A DNA stretch of 64,000 bases from Epilithonimonas zeae (GTDB lineage Bacteria > Bacteroidota > Bacteroidia > Flavobacteriales > Weeksellaceae). Below the pieces are notes generated by a model, which saw only the letters and a program-made list of their open reading frames with translations, had not been told where the DNA came from and did no database searches. A program made the position numbers and the translations under genes. Shown in pieces: positions 36,514-45,534 of this stretch (positions are counted from its first letter, which is position 1; the number at the start of each line of letters is the position of its first letter). The stretch lies in the NCBI RefSeq assembly GCF_900141765.1, contig NZ_FSRK01000001.1, positions 1,674,001 through 1,738,000 of the forward strand, in the 5' to 3' direction.

Positions 36514-36561
36514 TATATCATATTTTTTAAAACTTATGGTCTACTTACATTTACCTTCCTT

Positions 36562-37017
36562 CTAAAAATGATATAGAAAAACCACATCTCCCGTATAAGC
36601 TGGTTTTATCTGATTTTTAATAATCAGTTTAGCGCCCACCACTACTTTTACGGTTCCTTTAAGATTATTTACCGTTTTAATAGTTGCCTCAAGACTTACT
36701 TCATCATTCGCTTTTACCGGCTGACCAAATCTAAAATTTTCTATTCCGTAATTGATTTCCATACTGATGTTTCTTACCTCAGCAATCTGCTTCCAGAGAT
36801 AAGGAATCAGCGAAAGTGTTAAATAGCCGTGAGCAATGGTAGAATGATAGGGACTTTCTTCTGCTGCTTTCTTCTCATCGGTATGAATCCACTGATGATC
36901 CAAAGTGGCATCTGCAAAAAGGTTAATTTGGTTCTGATCGATCCTATGCCAAGATGATGCTCCGACCATAATTCCCTCCAGCAATTTATATTCGTCAAAA
37001 TTGTTGATAATAATCAT
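36562..37017 (-). CDS. MaoC family dehydratase
   Basis: A 151-aa hot-dog-fold protein with the R-hydratase motif: FADATLDHQWIHTD (Asp and His about 33-45) and the ESPYHSTIAHGYLTLSL segment. It should hydrate an enoyl-CoA or similar thioester. It ends 48 bp from the converging ACR3 gene and is transcribed alone. Confidence 0.88.
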   Translation of the reverse strand: MIIINNFDEYKLLEGIMVGASSWHRIDQNQINLFADATLDHQWIHTDEKKAAEESPYHSTIAHGYLTLSLIPYLWKQIAEVRNISMEINYGIENFRFGQPVKANDEVSLEATIKTVNNLKGTVKVVVGAKLIIKNQIKPAYTGDVVFLYHF

Positions 37018-37068
37018 TTTATATAAAAAATAATAGATTAAAAGTATTGTACCATTAAATCATTTAAA

Positions 37069-37093
37069 AACCTCTCGCAAAATGCAAGAGGTT
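37069..37093 (-). terminator. Hairpin downstream of cspA
   Basis: AACCTCT and AGAGGTT arms (37069-37075 and 37087-37093) with a short inner GCA/TGC extension, flanked by an A-run that becomes a T-run on the minus strand. It fits the end of the cspA transcript, about 130 bp downstream of its stop. Confidence 0.5.
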
Positions 37094-37220
37094 GGATGAA
37101 CATGAAGAAACGGATGTAGTTATATCCAAATTTCATTCAAGCATATGCTAAAAACAGTCTAATCTACTAAAGATGTGAGAAAAAAATGTTTTAACTTTTT
37201 AAGCAAGAAGTCGTTTCACC

Positions 37221-37415
37221 TTATGCTAATTTCACATTGACAGCATTTAAACCTCTGTCGCCTTGTTGAATATTAAAATTCACTTTATCATTTTCACGGA
37301 TTGATCCTGAAACCAACCCTGAAGAATGTACAAATACGTCCTTACTCCCATCTGCAGGAGAAATAAATCCGAAGCCTTTTGCTTCATTGAAAAACTTTAC
37401 TGTGCCTTGTTGCAT
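37221..37415 (-). CDS. Cold-shock domain protein
   Basis: A 64-aa single cold-shock domain with both nucleic-acid-binding motifs, KGFGFISP (RNP1) and VFVHSS (RNP2). It binds single-stranded RNA or DNA and melts secondary structure. It lies 53 bp after the degenerate DEAD-box gene on the same strand, a pairing that suggests joint action in RNA handling. Confidence 0.94.
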   Translation of the reverse strand: MQQGTVKFFNEAKGFGFISPADGSKDVFVHSSGLVSGSIRENDKVNFNIQQGDRGLNAVNVKLA

Positions 37416-37468
37416 TGTAATTATTATTAAAATTGTATGTATAATCTGTAAACTTTACAGCTTTATTT

Positions 37469-38584
37469 TTAAAATGTACCGACAGGCATCGTAAAACCTA
37501 TCAGACTCTGGATATTTTTTAAATCCATGTGCTCATCTGCCGTACAGAATGATATTAAGGAACCGTCACTTCCTAACCTTCGTATCCTCTCAATCCTTTG
37601 TATATACGTTTGAGGAATAGCAGGAAGATCAAAGTTGATGATATGAAATATTTTATCCAAGTCGATTCCCTTTGCTGCAATATCTGTAGTGACCAAAGCC
37701 TGAATTTTTCCGCTTTTGAAATCATCCACTACATTATTCCTCACAGCATTTGATCTGTTCCCATGAATCCATCCAATATTGACACCGGCATTTTCCAGCT
37801 GATGTACCAGCTCATCGGCTATGTATTTGCTGCGCGTAAAAACCATAAATCCTTTTATGTTGCTTTTTCTGAGAAGATCAATCAAAAACCCTGACTTATC
37901 TCTTTTTTCAATAAAATATACACACTGCGAGATATTTTTTATTGATGCCGACCTCGCGTCTATTACAATCTCTACCGGGTTTCTAAGAAAAGGAGAGACA
38001 TATTTTTTGAGATAATCTGAAGTTTCTGTACAAAAGATTAAGGCTTGTAAATGGTTAGGAATTAGTTTCTGGATATTTTTTATTCTGTTTATCGATGTTT
38101 TCTCAATCATTTTATCTGCATCATATAAAACCTGAATTTCTAACTTGGAAAAATTGACAGGTCTTTTTTTTGCAATTTCTAAAAGCCCTTCAGGAGTTGC
38201 GATCAATATGTCCATTCTCTTTCTGAAGGCAGAAAGTTGACTTTCAGTTGACTCTCCATCATTAATCCTAAATGTTGAAAGAGAAAGATATTTACTGCAC
38301 TGCTTGATCTTTTCTTCTGTCTGAGCTCCTATTTCATCTGTAGGAACAATGATCAGTACCCTGATATTAGTGTGCTCAGTAGGGTTTCTTCCCAACAATT
38401 GTAATATCGGCACCGTAAAAGCTAATTTTTTTCCACTTCCTTTGGGTGCAGAAGCCAGAACATCTTTTCTTTTTAAAACACTTGGAATTACAGCATTTTG
38501 TACCTCAGTCGGTTGGGAATACCCCGATTCTGTAATAGCTCGGATTATGGGATTAATTAATTGCAGATTCTTGAAACTTATCAT
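37469..38584 (-). CDS. DEAD-box helicase homologue with degenerate catalytic motifs
   Basis: A 371-aa protein with both RecA-like domains of DEAD-box helicases. The Q motif (SQPTEVQNAVIP, Gln29), motif Ia (PTDEI) and motif V (TTDIAAKGIDL) are kept. But motif I is APKGSGKK (Lys48 and Lys53 replace the Thr residues), motif II is YDAD at 154-157 instead of DEAD, motif III SAT reads CTE, and motif VI is QRIERIRR instead of HRIGRTGR. ATP hydrolysis should be weak or lost; RNA binding is still plausible. Probably co-transcribed with the cold-shock gene. Confidence 0.88.
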   Translation of the reverse strand: MISFKNLQLINPIIRAITESGYSQPTEVQNAVIPSVLKRKDVLASAPKGSGKKLAFTVPILQLLGRNPTEHTNIRVLIIVPTDEIGAQTEEKIKQCSKYLSLSTFRINDGESTESQLSAFRKRMDILIATPEGLLEIAKKRPVNFSKLEIQVLYDADKMIEKTSINRIKNIQKLIPNHLQALIFCTETSDYLKKYVSPFLRNPVEIVIDARSASIKNISQCVYFIEKRDKSGFLIDLLRKSNIKGFMVFTRSKYIADELVHQLENAGVNIGWIHGNRSNAVRNNVVDDFKSGKIQALVTTDIAAKGIDLDKIFHIINFDLPAIPQTYIQRIERIRRLGSDGSLISFCTADEHMDLKNIQSLIGFTMPVGTF

Positions 38585-38938
38585 AAATTTTTGCAGTTTC
38601 CGATCTTTTTTTCCGGCAGGTGCATTTTTAATGTATTATTTGTAATGGTTAGAATTAATATTAATTCCATATACTTTTCATTACTCTAAACTTTTTTCCA
38701 CATTGAAAGCTAAAAATAAAAGCCTTCCTTAAAGAAATCAGTTGACAATCGGGAATCTGAAAAAGCAAAACTGAATGATAAAAATGGATTTAAATTATTG
38801 CAGAGTAGCAGAGGCAGGAACCTTTTTTATTGATACTTTGCAAATGTATGCTAAAACAACCCAATAACAATACAATATAATTAACTGATTATCAAAAATA
38901 TATTCGTAGCTTACGCACATAATCTAATTGTTTGCAAA
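38585..38938. other. Intergenic gap of 354 bp
   Basis: Between the divergent DEAD-box-like and GT14-like genes. It must hold both promoters, but no well-spaced -33/-7 pair could be assigned. A 30-codon ORF at 38775-38867 is too short to support. Confidence 0.4.
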
Positions 38939-38965
38939 GTGCGGATAATTTTAAAATTCCAGCCT

Positions 38966-39919
38966 ATGCAAACTATAGCATCCCAAATCCAGCCCCTTAC
39001 AAAAAAGTCAAACAGTCCACCGTCTTCTCAGATCCGAATTGCTTATTTTATCATGATCCATCATAAACCTGATGTTTTTAAAGCAATGTTTGAGAAAATC
39101 TACACCCGTGATCAATTTTATCTGATTCATATAGACAGAAAAGCCAAAGAAGAATTTACTGAGCAAATTCAACAATATCTCATCCATTTTCCCAATGTCT
39201 ATATTCTTGAGAGTATGAATATTGTGGCAGGAGGATTCAGTATCATTCAGGCAGAGCTCAATGCTATGGAATATTTACTCAATGTAACCGCAGAATGGGA
39301 TTATTTCATCAACTTAAGTGGCGAAGATTACCCATTAAAATCGCAGAATATTATCCGACAGTTTCTTAAAATAAATAATGGCAGGAACTACCTTTTCTAC
39401 TACGACCAAAAATTTTACAGACCTGATACGCTTAAGAGAATACAGAATCATTTTACTGAACTAAGCCATAAAATATCGTCATTAATTTATAGAAGAACAT
39501 TTATGGAAGGGGTAACACCGTACATCGGAGGCAAATGGTTTATTTTCACAAGAGAAACCTGTTCTTTTTTGACCAATAATAAACGGGTGATGGACTTTGA
39601 AGATTATTACCTGCATACACTTTTACCGGCAGAATCATTTTTTCAGACGGTTCTTATGAATACTGTTTTTAAAGATATTGTGGTAAATGATGATAAAAGA
39701 GCATCGATTGAAAGAATATTCTTTAATAAAAATTCTTACCATACTTCTTTTATTGAATCATTAAAAAAGACCAATCAGCTTTTTATCAGAAAGATTGATA
39801 ATGACACCAATCAAACTATTTTAAAATATATTGATGAAACATATCTGCTTCCATTACCATATGTGGACGAGATAAATAGAGAGATCAAAAGAAATGAGCA
39901 AGATGATAAATGGTCTTAA
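38966..39919 (+). CDS. GT14-like (Branch family) glycosyltransferase
   Basis: A 317-aa protein of the beta-1,6-N-acetylglucosaminyltransferase type: IAYFIMIHHKPDVFKAMFEK and FYLIHIDRKAK at the start, INLSGEDYPLKS (about 115-126) as the nucleotide-sugar/acceptor motif and PAESFFQTVLMNT near 225. No signal peptide. The ATG at 38966 is preferred; a GTG at 38939 would add nine residues. The acceptor is unknown; cell-surface glycan building is likely. Confidence 0.85.
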   Translation: MQTIASQIQPLTKKSNSPPSSQIRIAYFIMIHHKPDVFKAMFEKIYTRDQFYLIHIDRKAKEEFTEQIQQYLIHFPNVYILESMNIVAGGFSIIQAELNAMEYLLNVTAEWDYFINLSGEDYPLKSQNIIRQFLKINNGRNYLFYYDQKFYRPDTLKRIQNHFTELSHKISSLIYRRTFMEGVTPYIGGKWFIFTRETCSFLTNNKRVMDFEDYYLHTLLPAESFFQTVLMNTVFKDIVVNDDKRASIERIFFNKNSYHTSFIESLKKTNQLFIRKIDNDTNQTILKYIDETYLLPLPYVDEINREIKRNEQDDKWS

Positions 39920-40033
39920 TATTTTTAAATCTATATGCCCTGTACTCCCATTCATAAAGCCAGAGAAAATTTTGTTCTTAGCTTTACCAACTAGAAAGCA
40001 GGGTGCTTGACCTGAATGATTAGAAGATGACAT

Positions 40034-40621
40034 ATGCTGATAAACGAAGACCTTTTGATGAGTTCTGGTGCTAAAATTGTAAATTATGCCAAGAATCAGT
40101 TTGTATTTCAGGAAAATACAGAAGCACTCTCCTACTTTCAGCTCCTAACCGGAAGCGTAAAAATTGTTAGTCAGAAAAAGCAAGGTCGTGAGTTTATTCA
40201 CAATATATCTAATAAGGGAGATTGCTTGGGAGAATTGTTCCTATTCTTAAAACATCAATATTCGGTAAGTGCTATTGCAATGGAGGATTGTCGGATTTTA
40301 ATCTTGCAAAAATCGGATTTTGATATAATGCTGAAGGATAATCCAGCTATTCTACGAGTTCTCTATGAAAGTATTGCCGAAAGCTTGCATTATACCTACA
40401 TGATGAGGGGATTTGCTTTAGAAAGTCCTTCTGATAAAACTATTAATTTACTTCGGTATTTAAAAATATCAAATGATTCAACCGATCCGGATGAGGTATT
40501 GCTTACAAGACAGCAAATTGCATCACTTACCGGTTTAAGGGTTGAAACTGTTATAAGAACAATCAAACAATTGGAAAATGAAGGTCTTCTTGTGATTAGA
40601 AAAGGTAAAATTTTTTATTAA
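40034..40621 (+). CDS. Crp/Fnr family transcriptional regulator
   Basis: A 195-aa regulator with an N-terminal cNMP-binding-like domain (about 15-115; GDCLGELFLF) and a C-terminal winged helix (LLTRQQIASLTGLRVETVIRTI, about 155-176). The HTH is closer to classical Crp/Fnr than that of the proteins at 1483 and 59591. The start is an ATG at 40034. No neighbouring gene is clearly its target. Confidence 0.88.
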   Translation: MLINEDLLMSSGAKIVNYAKNQFVFQENTEALSYFQLLTGSVKIVSQKKQGREFIHNISNKGDCLGELFLFLKHQYSVSAIAMEDCRILILQKSDFDIMLKDNPAILRVLYESIAESLHYTYMMRGFALESPSDKTINLLRYLKISNDSTDPDEVLLTRQQIASLTGLRVETVIRTIKQLENEGLLVIRKGKIFY

Positions 40622-40837
40622 ACTGAAATCTATCGAGATTATTTCTGAAAAATTAAGCTGTTATTCGTATCAGCTGATCAACTTTGGTCAGTTTCTTATT
40701 CTGGTTCGGCGGAACTAAAGTCGGATGCTGCAGCGGCCTTTGGGACATTCCGGATCCCAAAAGCCTGGAAAGACACGTTCATCAGGAAAGTCTTTTAGTT
40801 TTGCAGGAATTTCAGAATAATATCAAAATGATAAATT

Positions 40838-41677
40838 CTAAAGCCTGTATGACGCGCCAATAAAAAAATGTTTCGCTGCTGTATGCTGTAATCCGATATT
40901 CAATCCGGCATCCAACTTAAAATCTTTAGCTGCATCGATCTGAATGGCCGCATTGATGTAATTTGAGAATTGATGTGCCTTAAAATCATAGGTATAATAA
41001 GTTTCGGCGATACCATCCAAGCCCTTAGTAATCGGATGACTAACAGTTAAGGTCTGCAGAAACTCAGTATGCATTGCGTTATCATCCTGATCTTTAAGTC
41101 TATCCAATTCCACCTGAAATCCTAAATTCCATTCTCCGGAAAATTTGTACTGCATCGGAACGATCAAACCGCCTTCAAATCGACTCTCTTCATATTTTGA
41201 CGTTGGAATCTTCACATAAGGTAACAAAGCCATTACAAAGTTGCCTTTGTCGTTTCCAATTAAATTTTGTTTAATTCTGAATGTGAGATCGCCGTGACCG
41301 TCATTTACTGTTTTATTACCCGAATCTAATTCGGTCTCACGTTGCCAGCCATATGTTTGAAATCCAATTTGGACTGCAGTAGAACCTGTCAGTCCCACTT
41401 TAAGGTTCATCTGATTAATGAGTAAGGTTTTTGTTTTTATGGATTCACTTTTTTCACTGATTGTTCTGACTAAATCGGTTTCCAGCTGAAAATGCCCTGC
41501 ATCCACAGTATATGGCGATTCAGTTACATCAGGACGGTCGGTCTCCATTTCTCGCATCTGTTCTTTTGGAACCGGATTAAATAATGAATATTTTTTTTGC
41601 ACTATTTGCTGTCCTGATCCTTTTAACGGAAAAAGAAGCCCTATAATCCCTATAATTAGTATATAATTCCTATTCAT
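40838..41677 (-). CDS. Outer-membrane channel-like protein (phenol_MetA_deg type)
   Basis: A 279-aa protein from the ATG at 41677 (MNRNYILIIGIIGLLF, cleaved after SGQ); the frame is open to 41698. After the signal peptide come ETDRPDVTESPYTVDAGHFQLE and many beta strands ending in FIGASYRL, typical of the MetA-pathway/transporter beta-barrel group (transporter family of pfam13557 type). The solute is not known. It is transcribed alone. Confidence 0.7.
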   Translation of the reverse strand: MNRNYILIIGIIGLLFPLKGSGQQIVQKKYSLFNPVPKEQMREMETDRPDVTESPYTVDAGHFQLETDLVRTISEKSESIKTKTLLINQMNLKVGLTGSTAVQIGFQTYGWQRETELDSGNKTVNDGHGDLTFRIKQNLIGNDKGNFVMALLPYVKIPTSKYEESRFEGGLIVPMQYKFSGEWNLGFQVELDRLKDQDDNAMHTEFLQTLTVSHPITKGLDGIAETYYTYDFKAHQFSNYINAAIQIDAAKDFKLDAGLNIGLQHTAAKHFFIGASYRL

Positions 41678-41698
41678 ATCGATATTTTTATTAATCAA

Positions 41699-42180
41699 TC
41701 TTAAATAGTAGGAGATTAAAAGTTGTGCCGAAAATTGGCTTATTTCATCCTCTATTTTATTTTTTCTATTAGTAACACTTAATTTAAGAACAATTCACGC
41801 GCCTCCTTATTAATTAATGTGCTCTTAAAATAAACCTCTCTGCTATAGACTACTGGTCAGGAATTTCCTATACATTCATCTACAGTAATAACATTATTTG
41901 AATCATCGTTTTGATCTGTTCTGCTTTTGCTGAGAACTTAAATATCAGCTATAAATTTTTATAAAAAAGCATTCCGAGATTGATTAGGAGGCCAAAATAA
42001 TTTGAATCAGTATTTATATTGGCTTTGTTAAATTAAAGAACATAAATACTAAAATCCTTTTAGCCATTTGCTAAAAGGATTTTGGTATTAATCAATTATG
42101 ATCAGCCTAATTAGTTAATAAAAGAATATAATTTTTGCTAAAGATGCTATTTAATGTAAGCATAATCATTAATAATATTA
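41699..42180. other. Intergenic gap of about 480 bp
   Basis: Holds the promoter of the outer-membrane protein gene and the terminator at 42045-42089 for the GNAT gene. No coding frame or repeat could be supported in the rest. Confidence 0.4.
42045..42089 (-). terminator. Intrinsic terminator of the GNAT gene
   Basis: Arms 42045-42063 and 42071-42089 pair over 19 bp (one G:T) around loop CCATTTG; core AAAATCCTTTTAG. It lies about 90 bp past the stop of the GNAT gene at 42181. Confidence 0.7.
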
Positions 42181-42861
42181 CTATTCATTGGAACTCAATT
42201 TCCAAAAACTCATTTTTCTTCTCAACAAAAATCCCAATTTCTCATAAAGTCTGATGGCATTAGCATTATTGTCAGCGACATGCAGATAGGGAATTTTTGA
42301 CTCGTTGAATATTTGCTTGCTGGCATAGGCGATTAACTGCTTTGCATATCCTTTGCCTGTATGGTCAGGATGGGTCACAATTGCACTTAACTCAGTGTAT
42401 CCATCCATTTTCATTCTTTCGCCGGTCGCTGCAACCAGTTGATCATTTTTATAGATACCATAATAATTTCCTAAATAAGCGGTTTTTTCTTTAAAATAGC
42501 CCGGTTGAACAAGGTTAACAAGCTTAAACAGCTGATCTCTTTGCGCTTCTGTATGAAGTTCAATTATTTTTTCCTTAATATCAACGTTAATCCTTTGATT
42601 AAGAATCATCTGATCACACACCAATTCACCTTCTAGACGGACTTTGTGATTGATTGGAGGTCGATCCCCTATTACAAAAAATTGATTTGTAATAGATGCG
42701 TATGTTGCGATTCCCGACTCGGCATTTTCATTATTCAAAGCACCGCCGAAAGAACAATAATCAGGGTTATAAAACTTTATTCCATTATAATCGATTCCAA
42801 AGTCTTTATGAGCTTCATTTAAAGAGTGCCAAGCTGGATTGTCCAGTTTAAAAATTTGCAT
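42181..42861 (-). CDS. GNAT family N-acetyltransferase (FR47-like)
   Basis: A 226-aa protein. The C-terminal half carries the acetyl-CoA motif VTHPDHTGKGYAKQLIAYAS (about 166-185) and ending NANAIRLYEKLGFLLRR, as in FR47-type GNATs. The N-terminal half is less conserved. The acceptor substrate is unknown. A truncated GNAT pseudogene lies directly upstream (42938-43125). Confidence 0.85.
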   Translation of the reverse strand: MQIFKLDNPAWHSLNEAHKDFGIDYNGIKFYNPDYCSFGGALNNENAESGIATYASITNQFFVIGDRPPINHKVRLEGELVCDQMILNQRINVDIKEKIIELHTEAQRDQLFKLVNLVQPGYFKEKTAYLGNYYGIYKNDQLVAATGERMKMDGYTELSAIVTHPDHTGKGYAKQLIAYASKQIFNESKIPYLHVADNNANAIRLYEKLGFLLRRKMSFWKLSSNE

Positions 42862-42937
42862 ATTAAAAATAATAGTTCTTCTTGTTAAAAAATTTATTGC
42901 GTCTAATCGATACCTCTATCTGATAAATCCTGAATTC

Positions 42938-43125
42938 CTATTCCCACGGATAATAATCTTGCCCGATGTACTTGAAGCCATATTTTTGTAAATTCCGATG
43001 TGATCTGTACAGAGATTCAGATATTTGAATCCGCTTTTTCGGGTATCGCTTTTAGCCTGATTGATCAGGTGCTCATCATAGGAATTCCCTCTATGCTCCT
43101 CTTCGATAAAAAGGACGCGGATGAT
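42938..43125 (-). pseudogene. Truncated, frameshifted GNAT acetyltransferase gene
   Basis: On the minus strand a fragment reads IRVLFIEEEHRGNSYDEHL, then NQAKSD...FKYLNLCTDHIGIYK, which is the acetyl-CoA half of a small GNAT. After IYK the frame shifts and continues as KYGFKYIGQDYYPWE and a stop (42938-42940). The first half of the gene is missing. So it is both 5'-truncated and frameshifted. Confidence 0.75.
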
Positions 43126-43298
43126 CTATCATCGTAAATATACTAAAATTTTGATGCCTGAGAGATTGAATTGAAGCTTACGAGTTGAATGTACACAATT
43201 ATTTGTAATTTTATAAGATAAAAACAAAGCTGAATTTGAATTTATTTGTTGCTTGAACACATTCTTTTTCAGTTTTTAATCACATAATAAATAGAAAT

Positions 43299-43811
43299 AT
43301 GAGAATTGCGATATTCGGTGCTCATAATGTTGGTAAAACCACTTTAGCAGAAGAACTTTTAGAGCATCTTCCCGGATACACTCTTGAAATAGAACCTTAC
43401 TATCAACTGGAATTTTCAGGATATGAATTTTCAGATACACCTAACGCAGAAGATTTTGTTGAACAGTTTAATTATTCCGTAAATCTGATTTCTCAGAGTG
43501 GTGACGATGTTATATTTGACCGATGTGTGATTGATATTCTTGCCTATCTTCATATTATTGATCCAGCCAGAAATATTCAAAATCTTTTTCAGAAAGCTCA
43601 AGAAATAGTTGATGAAATTGATCTTTTTGTATTTGTTTCTATCGAAGAGCCAGATCTGATACCGTATTATCAGACAAATCTACCCAAACTTAGGGAACAA
43701 GTCAATAATTTACTGTATGATTGGATTGATGATTTTGGAATCAAAGTAATTAAAGTAAGTGGTACATTATCGAATCGTAGAGATCAGGTATTTGCTAAAA
43801 TTTCATCTTAA
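43299..43811 (+). CDS. P-loop AAA/NadR-like kinase domain protein
   Basis: A 170-aa protein starting with a Walker A motif GAHNVGKTT (residues 7-15), an Asp after strand two (DVIFDRCVID, about 69-78) and a hydrophobic strand FVFVSIEEPD. This is the fold of small AAA_28/NadR-type nucleoside-kinase-like ATPases. The substrate is unknown. It is isolated, with no same-strand neighbour. Confidence 0.75.
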   Translation: MRIAIFGAHNVGKTTLAEELLEHLPGYTLEIEPYYQLEFSGYEFSDTPNAEDFVEQFNYSVNLISQSGDDVIFDRCVIDILAYLHIIDPARNIQNLFQKAQEIVDEIDLFVFVSIEEPDLIPYYQTNLPKLREQVNNLLYDWIDDFGIKVIKVSGTLSNRRDQVFAKISS

Positions 43812-43895
43812 CATCAAAGTTAATTTTGTAAGGAATAAAATACAACTCAAAGAAGTATATAACATTGTCTTAAAAATATAACCTTTTTAAATTTC

Positions 43896-44969
43896 TTACT
43901 GCCCATAATATGCTGAGATTAATCTTTCTCTCATTTTATTGAGGTATTTGATATCTTTTGTATTGGATAGAATAATAAGCGTGAGTTTTTTTTCAGGCAA
44001 ATGTACCCAATTGGCACTGTGTCCATATCCTTCACCCTGTCGCTCTACAAATAAAGTACTCATTTTCCCAAAGCTTTTAGAATAAACCCAAAACCCCAAA
44101 GCAGTATCTTCAAGATTTCTGAATGGAGTTAACATTAAATCTAAAGTTGGTTTTTTTAATAGAATATTATTAAAAATAGCCTGATCAAAAATCAGCATAT
44201 CTTTCGGTGTAGAATACATAGCTCCGGCAGAATAAAAATTATCAATATAAGTATTTGTAGGAGTGTGAAGTAGAAAAGGATCAGCTTCGTCCGCAGAATA
44301 GCCATCATCAATGTTTTTAACAATATCATTATGATGAAGCATCCCCGTATTTTGCATTTTTAACGGGATCAAAATTTGTTCTTTCAAAACTTCTTCAAAA
44401 GATTTTTTATAAATTTTTTCAATAATTTTTCCTAACAAAATATAGTCACCATTGTTGTAGTTAAACTTTGTTCCGGGTTTATCAATCAATTTTTCAGATA
44501 AATAAGTGTTTATAAAATCATCCAGATCCCAGATCGTGTTGTCGTATGCCTGATGAATAAATTCTGTTGTACTAATGTCTTTATTTTCTCTACCACTACT
44601 GTAGGTTAACAAATTTTTGATAGTTGCTTTTTGTGCCGCTTCTCTTTTATATTCAGGATAATAAGTTGAAATTGTAGCATCTAAATCTATTTTTCCTGCT
44701 TCATACAACTGCATAATGAGAACAGCCGTAAAAGTTTTTGTAAGAGAAAAAATATGAAATCTGGTATCATCGGAAAAATTAATATTATAATGTCTGTCAG
44801 CAAGACCTTCGTATGAAAGCAATTCGGTTTTTCCGTTCTGAGCCAGTAATACAGCGCCGTTAAAATTATCTTTCTTTACAGAAGAATCAATAACCTCTTC
44901 CACTTTTTTTATTTGAGAATAGCTTAAAGTAAAGGTTAGGATGAATACACCGATAAGAATATTTTTCAC
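43896..44969 (-). CDS. Serine hydrolase of the beta-lactamase/class C family
   Basis: A 357-aa secreted protein with a signal peptide (about 1-19). The active-site motif SLTK (Ser75, Lys78), Tyr171-Asn172-Asn173 and a C-terminal HSANW, the KTG-like position, match the serine beta-lactamase/esterase superfamily. It probably acts on peptides or esters in the periplasm; beta-lactamase activity is possible but not shown. Confidence 0.85.
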   Translation of the reverse strand: MKNILIGVFILTFTLSYSQIKKVEEVIDSSVKKDNFNGAVLLAQNGKTELLSYEGLADRHYNINFSDDTRFHIFSLTKTFTAVLIMQLYEAGKIDLDATISTYYPEYKREAAQKATIKNLLTYSSGRENKDISTTEFIHQAYDNTIWDLDDFINTYLSEKLIDKPGTKFNYNNGDYILLGKIIEKIYKKSFEEVLKEQILIPLKMQNTGMLHHNDIVKNIDDGYSADEADPFLLHTPTNTYIDNFYSAGAMYSTPKDMLIFDQAIFNNILLKKPTLDLMLTPFRNLEDTALGFWVYSKSFGKMSTLFVERQGEGYGHSANWVHLPEKKLTLIILSNTKDIKYLNKMRERLISAYYGQ

Positions 44970-45015
44970 GTCGTTGATTTTAAAGCTAATATAATAATCT
45001 TCGGTGATTAGTTGT

Positions 45016-45446
45016 TTATTTTTTCTGCCGGTAATGCAGTTGGGTCAACCCTGTTTCAAATGTTTTGACTTCAACAAACTCAAGCTCTTGTTCAGATCTT
45101 CCCTCTTTAAATAGTCTTGTCCCATTTCCTAACAAAACCGGGATAACCGAAATTATAAACTCGTCTATCAAATTATGTTTTAAAAGTTCATTGATCACTT
45201 CCGCACCACCGTCACAATAAATATTTTTCCTTTCTCGGATTTTAAACTTTTAACTAATTCTGTTATGTTTCCTGTATAGAATGTGGTTCTGCCAACTTTT
45301 GGCTTTTCGGTTCTTGTGATAACGTAAACATCTCGTTGCCTCATGCACTGAGCTTTATTCCAACCAAAAAGCATGAATTTTTCTGGTTACCAATAAGTCA
45401 CAGGGCGATCTGAACCAGTTTTCCAATACGATAGTAGATCAATCAT
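45016..45446 (-). pseudogene. Broken dihydrofolate-reductase-like (RibD C-terminal) gene
   Basis: The 60 C-terminal codons (45016-45198, ELLKHNLIDEFIISVIPVLL) are intact. Upstream, the minus strand continues the same protein: CDGGAEVIN after a one-base loss in an A-run near 45225, then DVYVITRTEKPKVGRTT and PEKFMLFGWNKAQCM, with an in-frame TAA before it (after PVTYW). So at least one frameshift and one stop inactivate it. The 5' end beyond 45446 is uncertain. Confidence 0.8.
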
Positions 45447-45471
45447 TCCAATGCATAACTTATAAATTTTT

Positions 45472-45525
45472 AATTAATTAATGTTTTACGATAATTAATT
45501 ATATATTTGCATTAACAAATTAATT
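45472..45525. promoter_or_regulatory. Repeated AATTAATT sites and -7 box before the DUF2975 gene
   Basis: AATTAATT occurs at 45472-45479, 45493-45500 and 45518-45525; the first two are exactly 21 bp (two turns) apart. TATATTTG (45502-45509) fits a -7 element between them. The XRE protein encoded two genes on could bind here. Confidence 0.45.
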
Positions 45526-45534
45526 GATTATCCT

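Noticed and set aside
36514-36561. Terminator between the ACR3 and MaoC genes.
   Set aside because: The 48-bp convergent gap has no clear stem-loop; nothing could be assigned.
38775-38867. A 30-codon plus-strand ORF in the gap before the GT14-like gene.
   Set aside because: No supporting motif or conserved neighbour; such a short frame is expected by chance in this AT-rich gap.
40715-40822. A minus-strand open stretch reading FPDERVFPGFWDPECPKGRC.
   Set aside because: It looks protein-like but has no start codon and only 34 codons; the opposite strand is also open. Could be a gene remnant, but cannot be supported.
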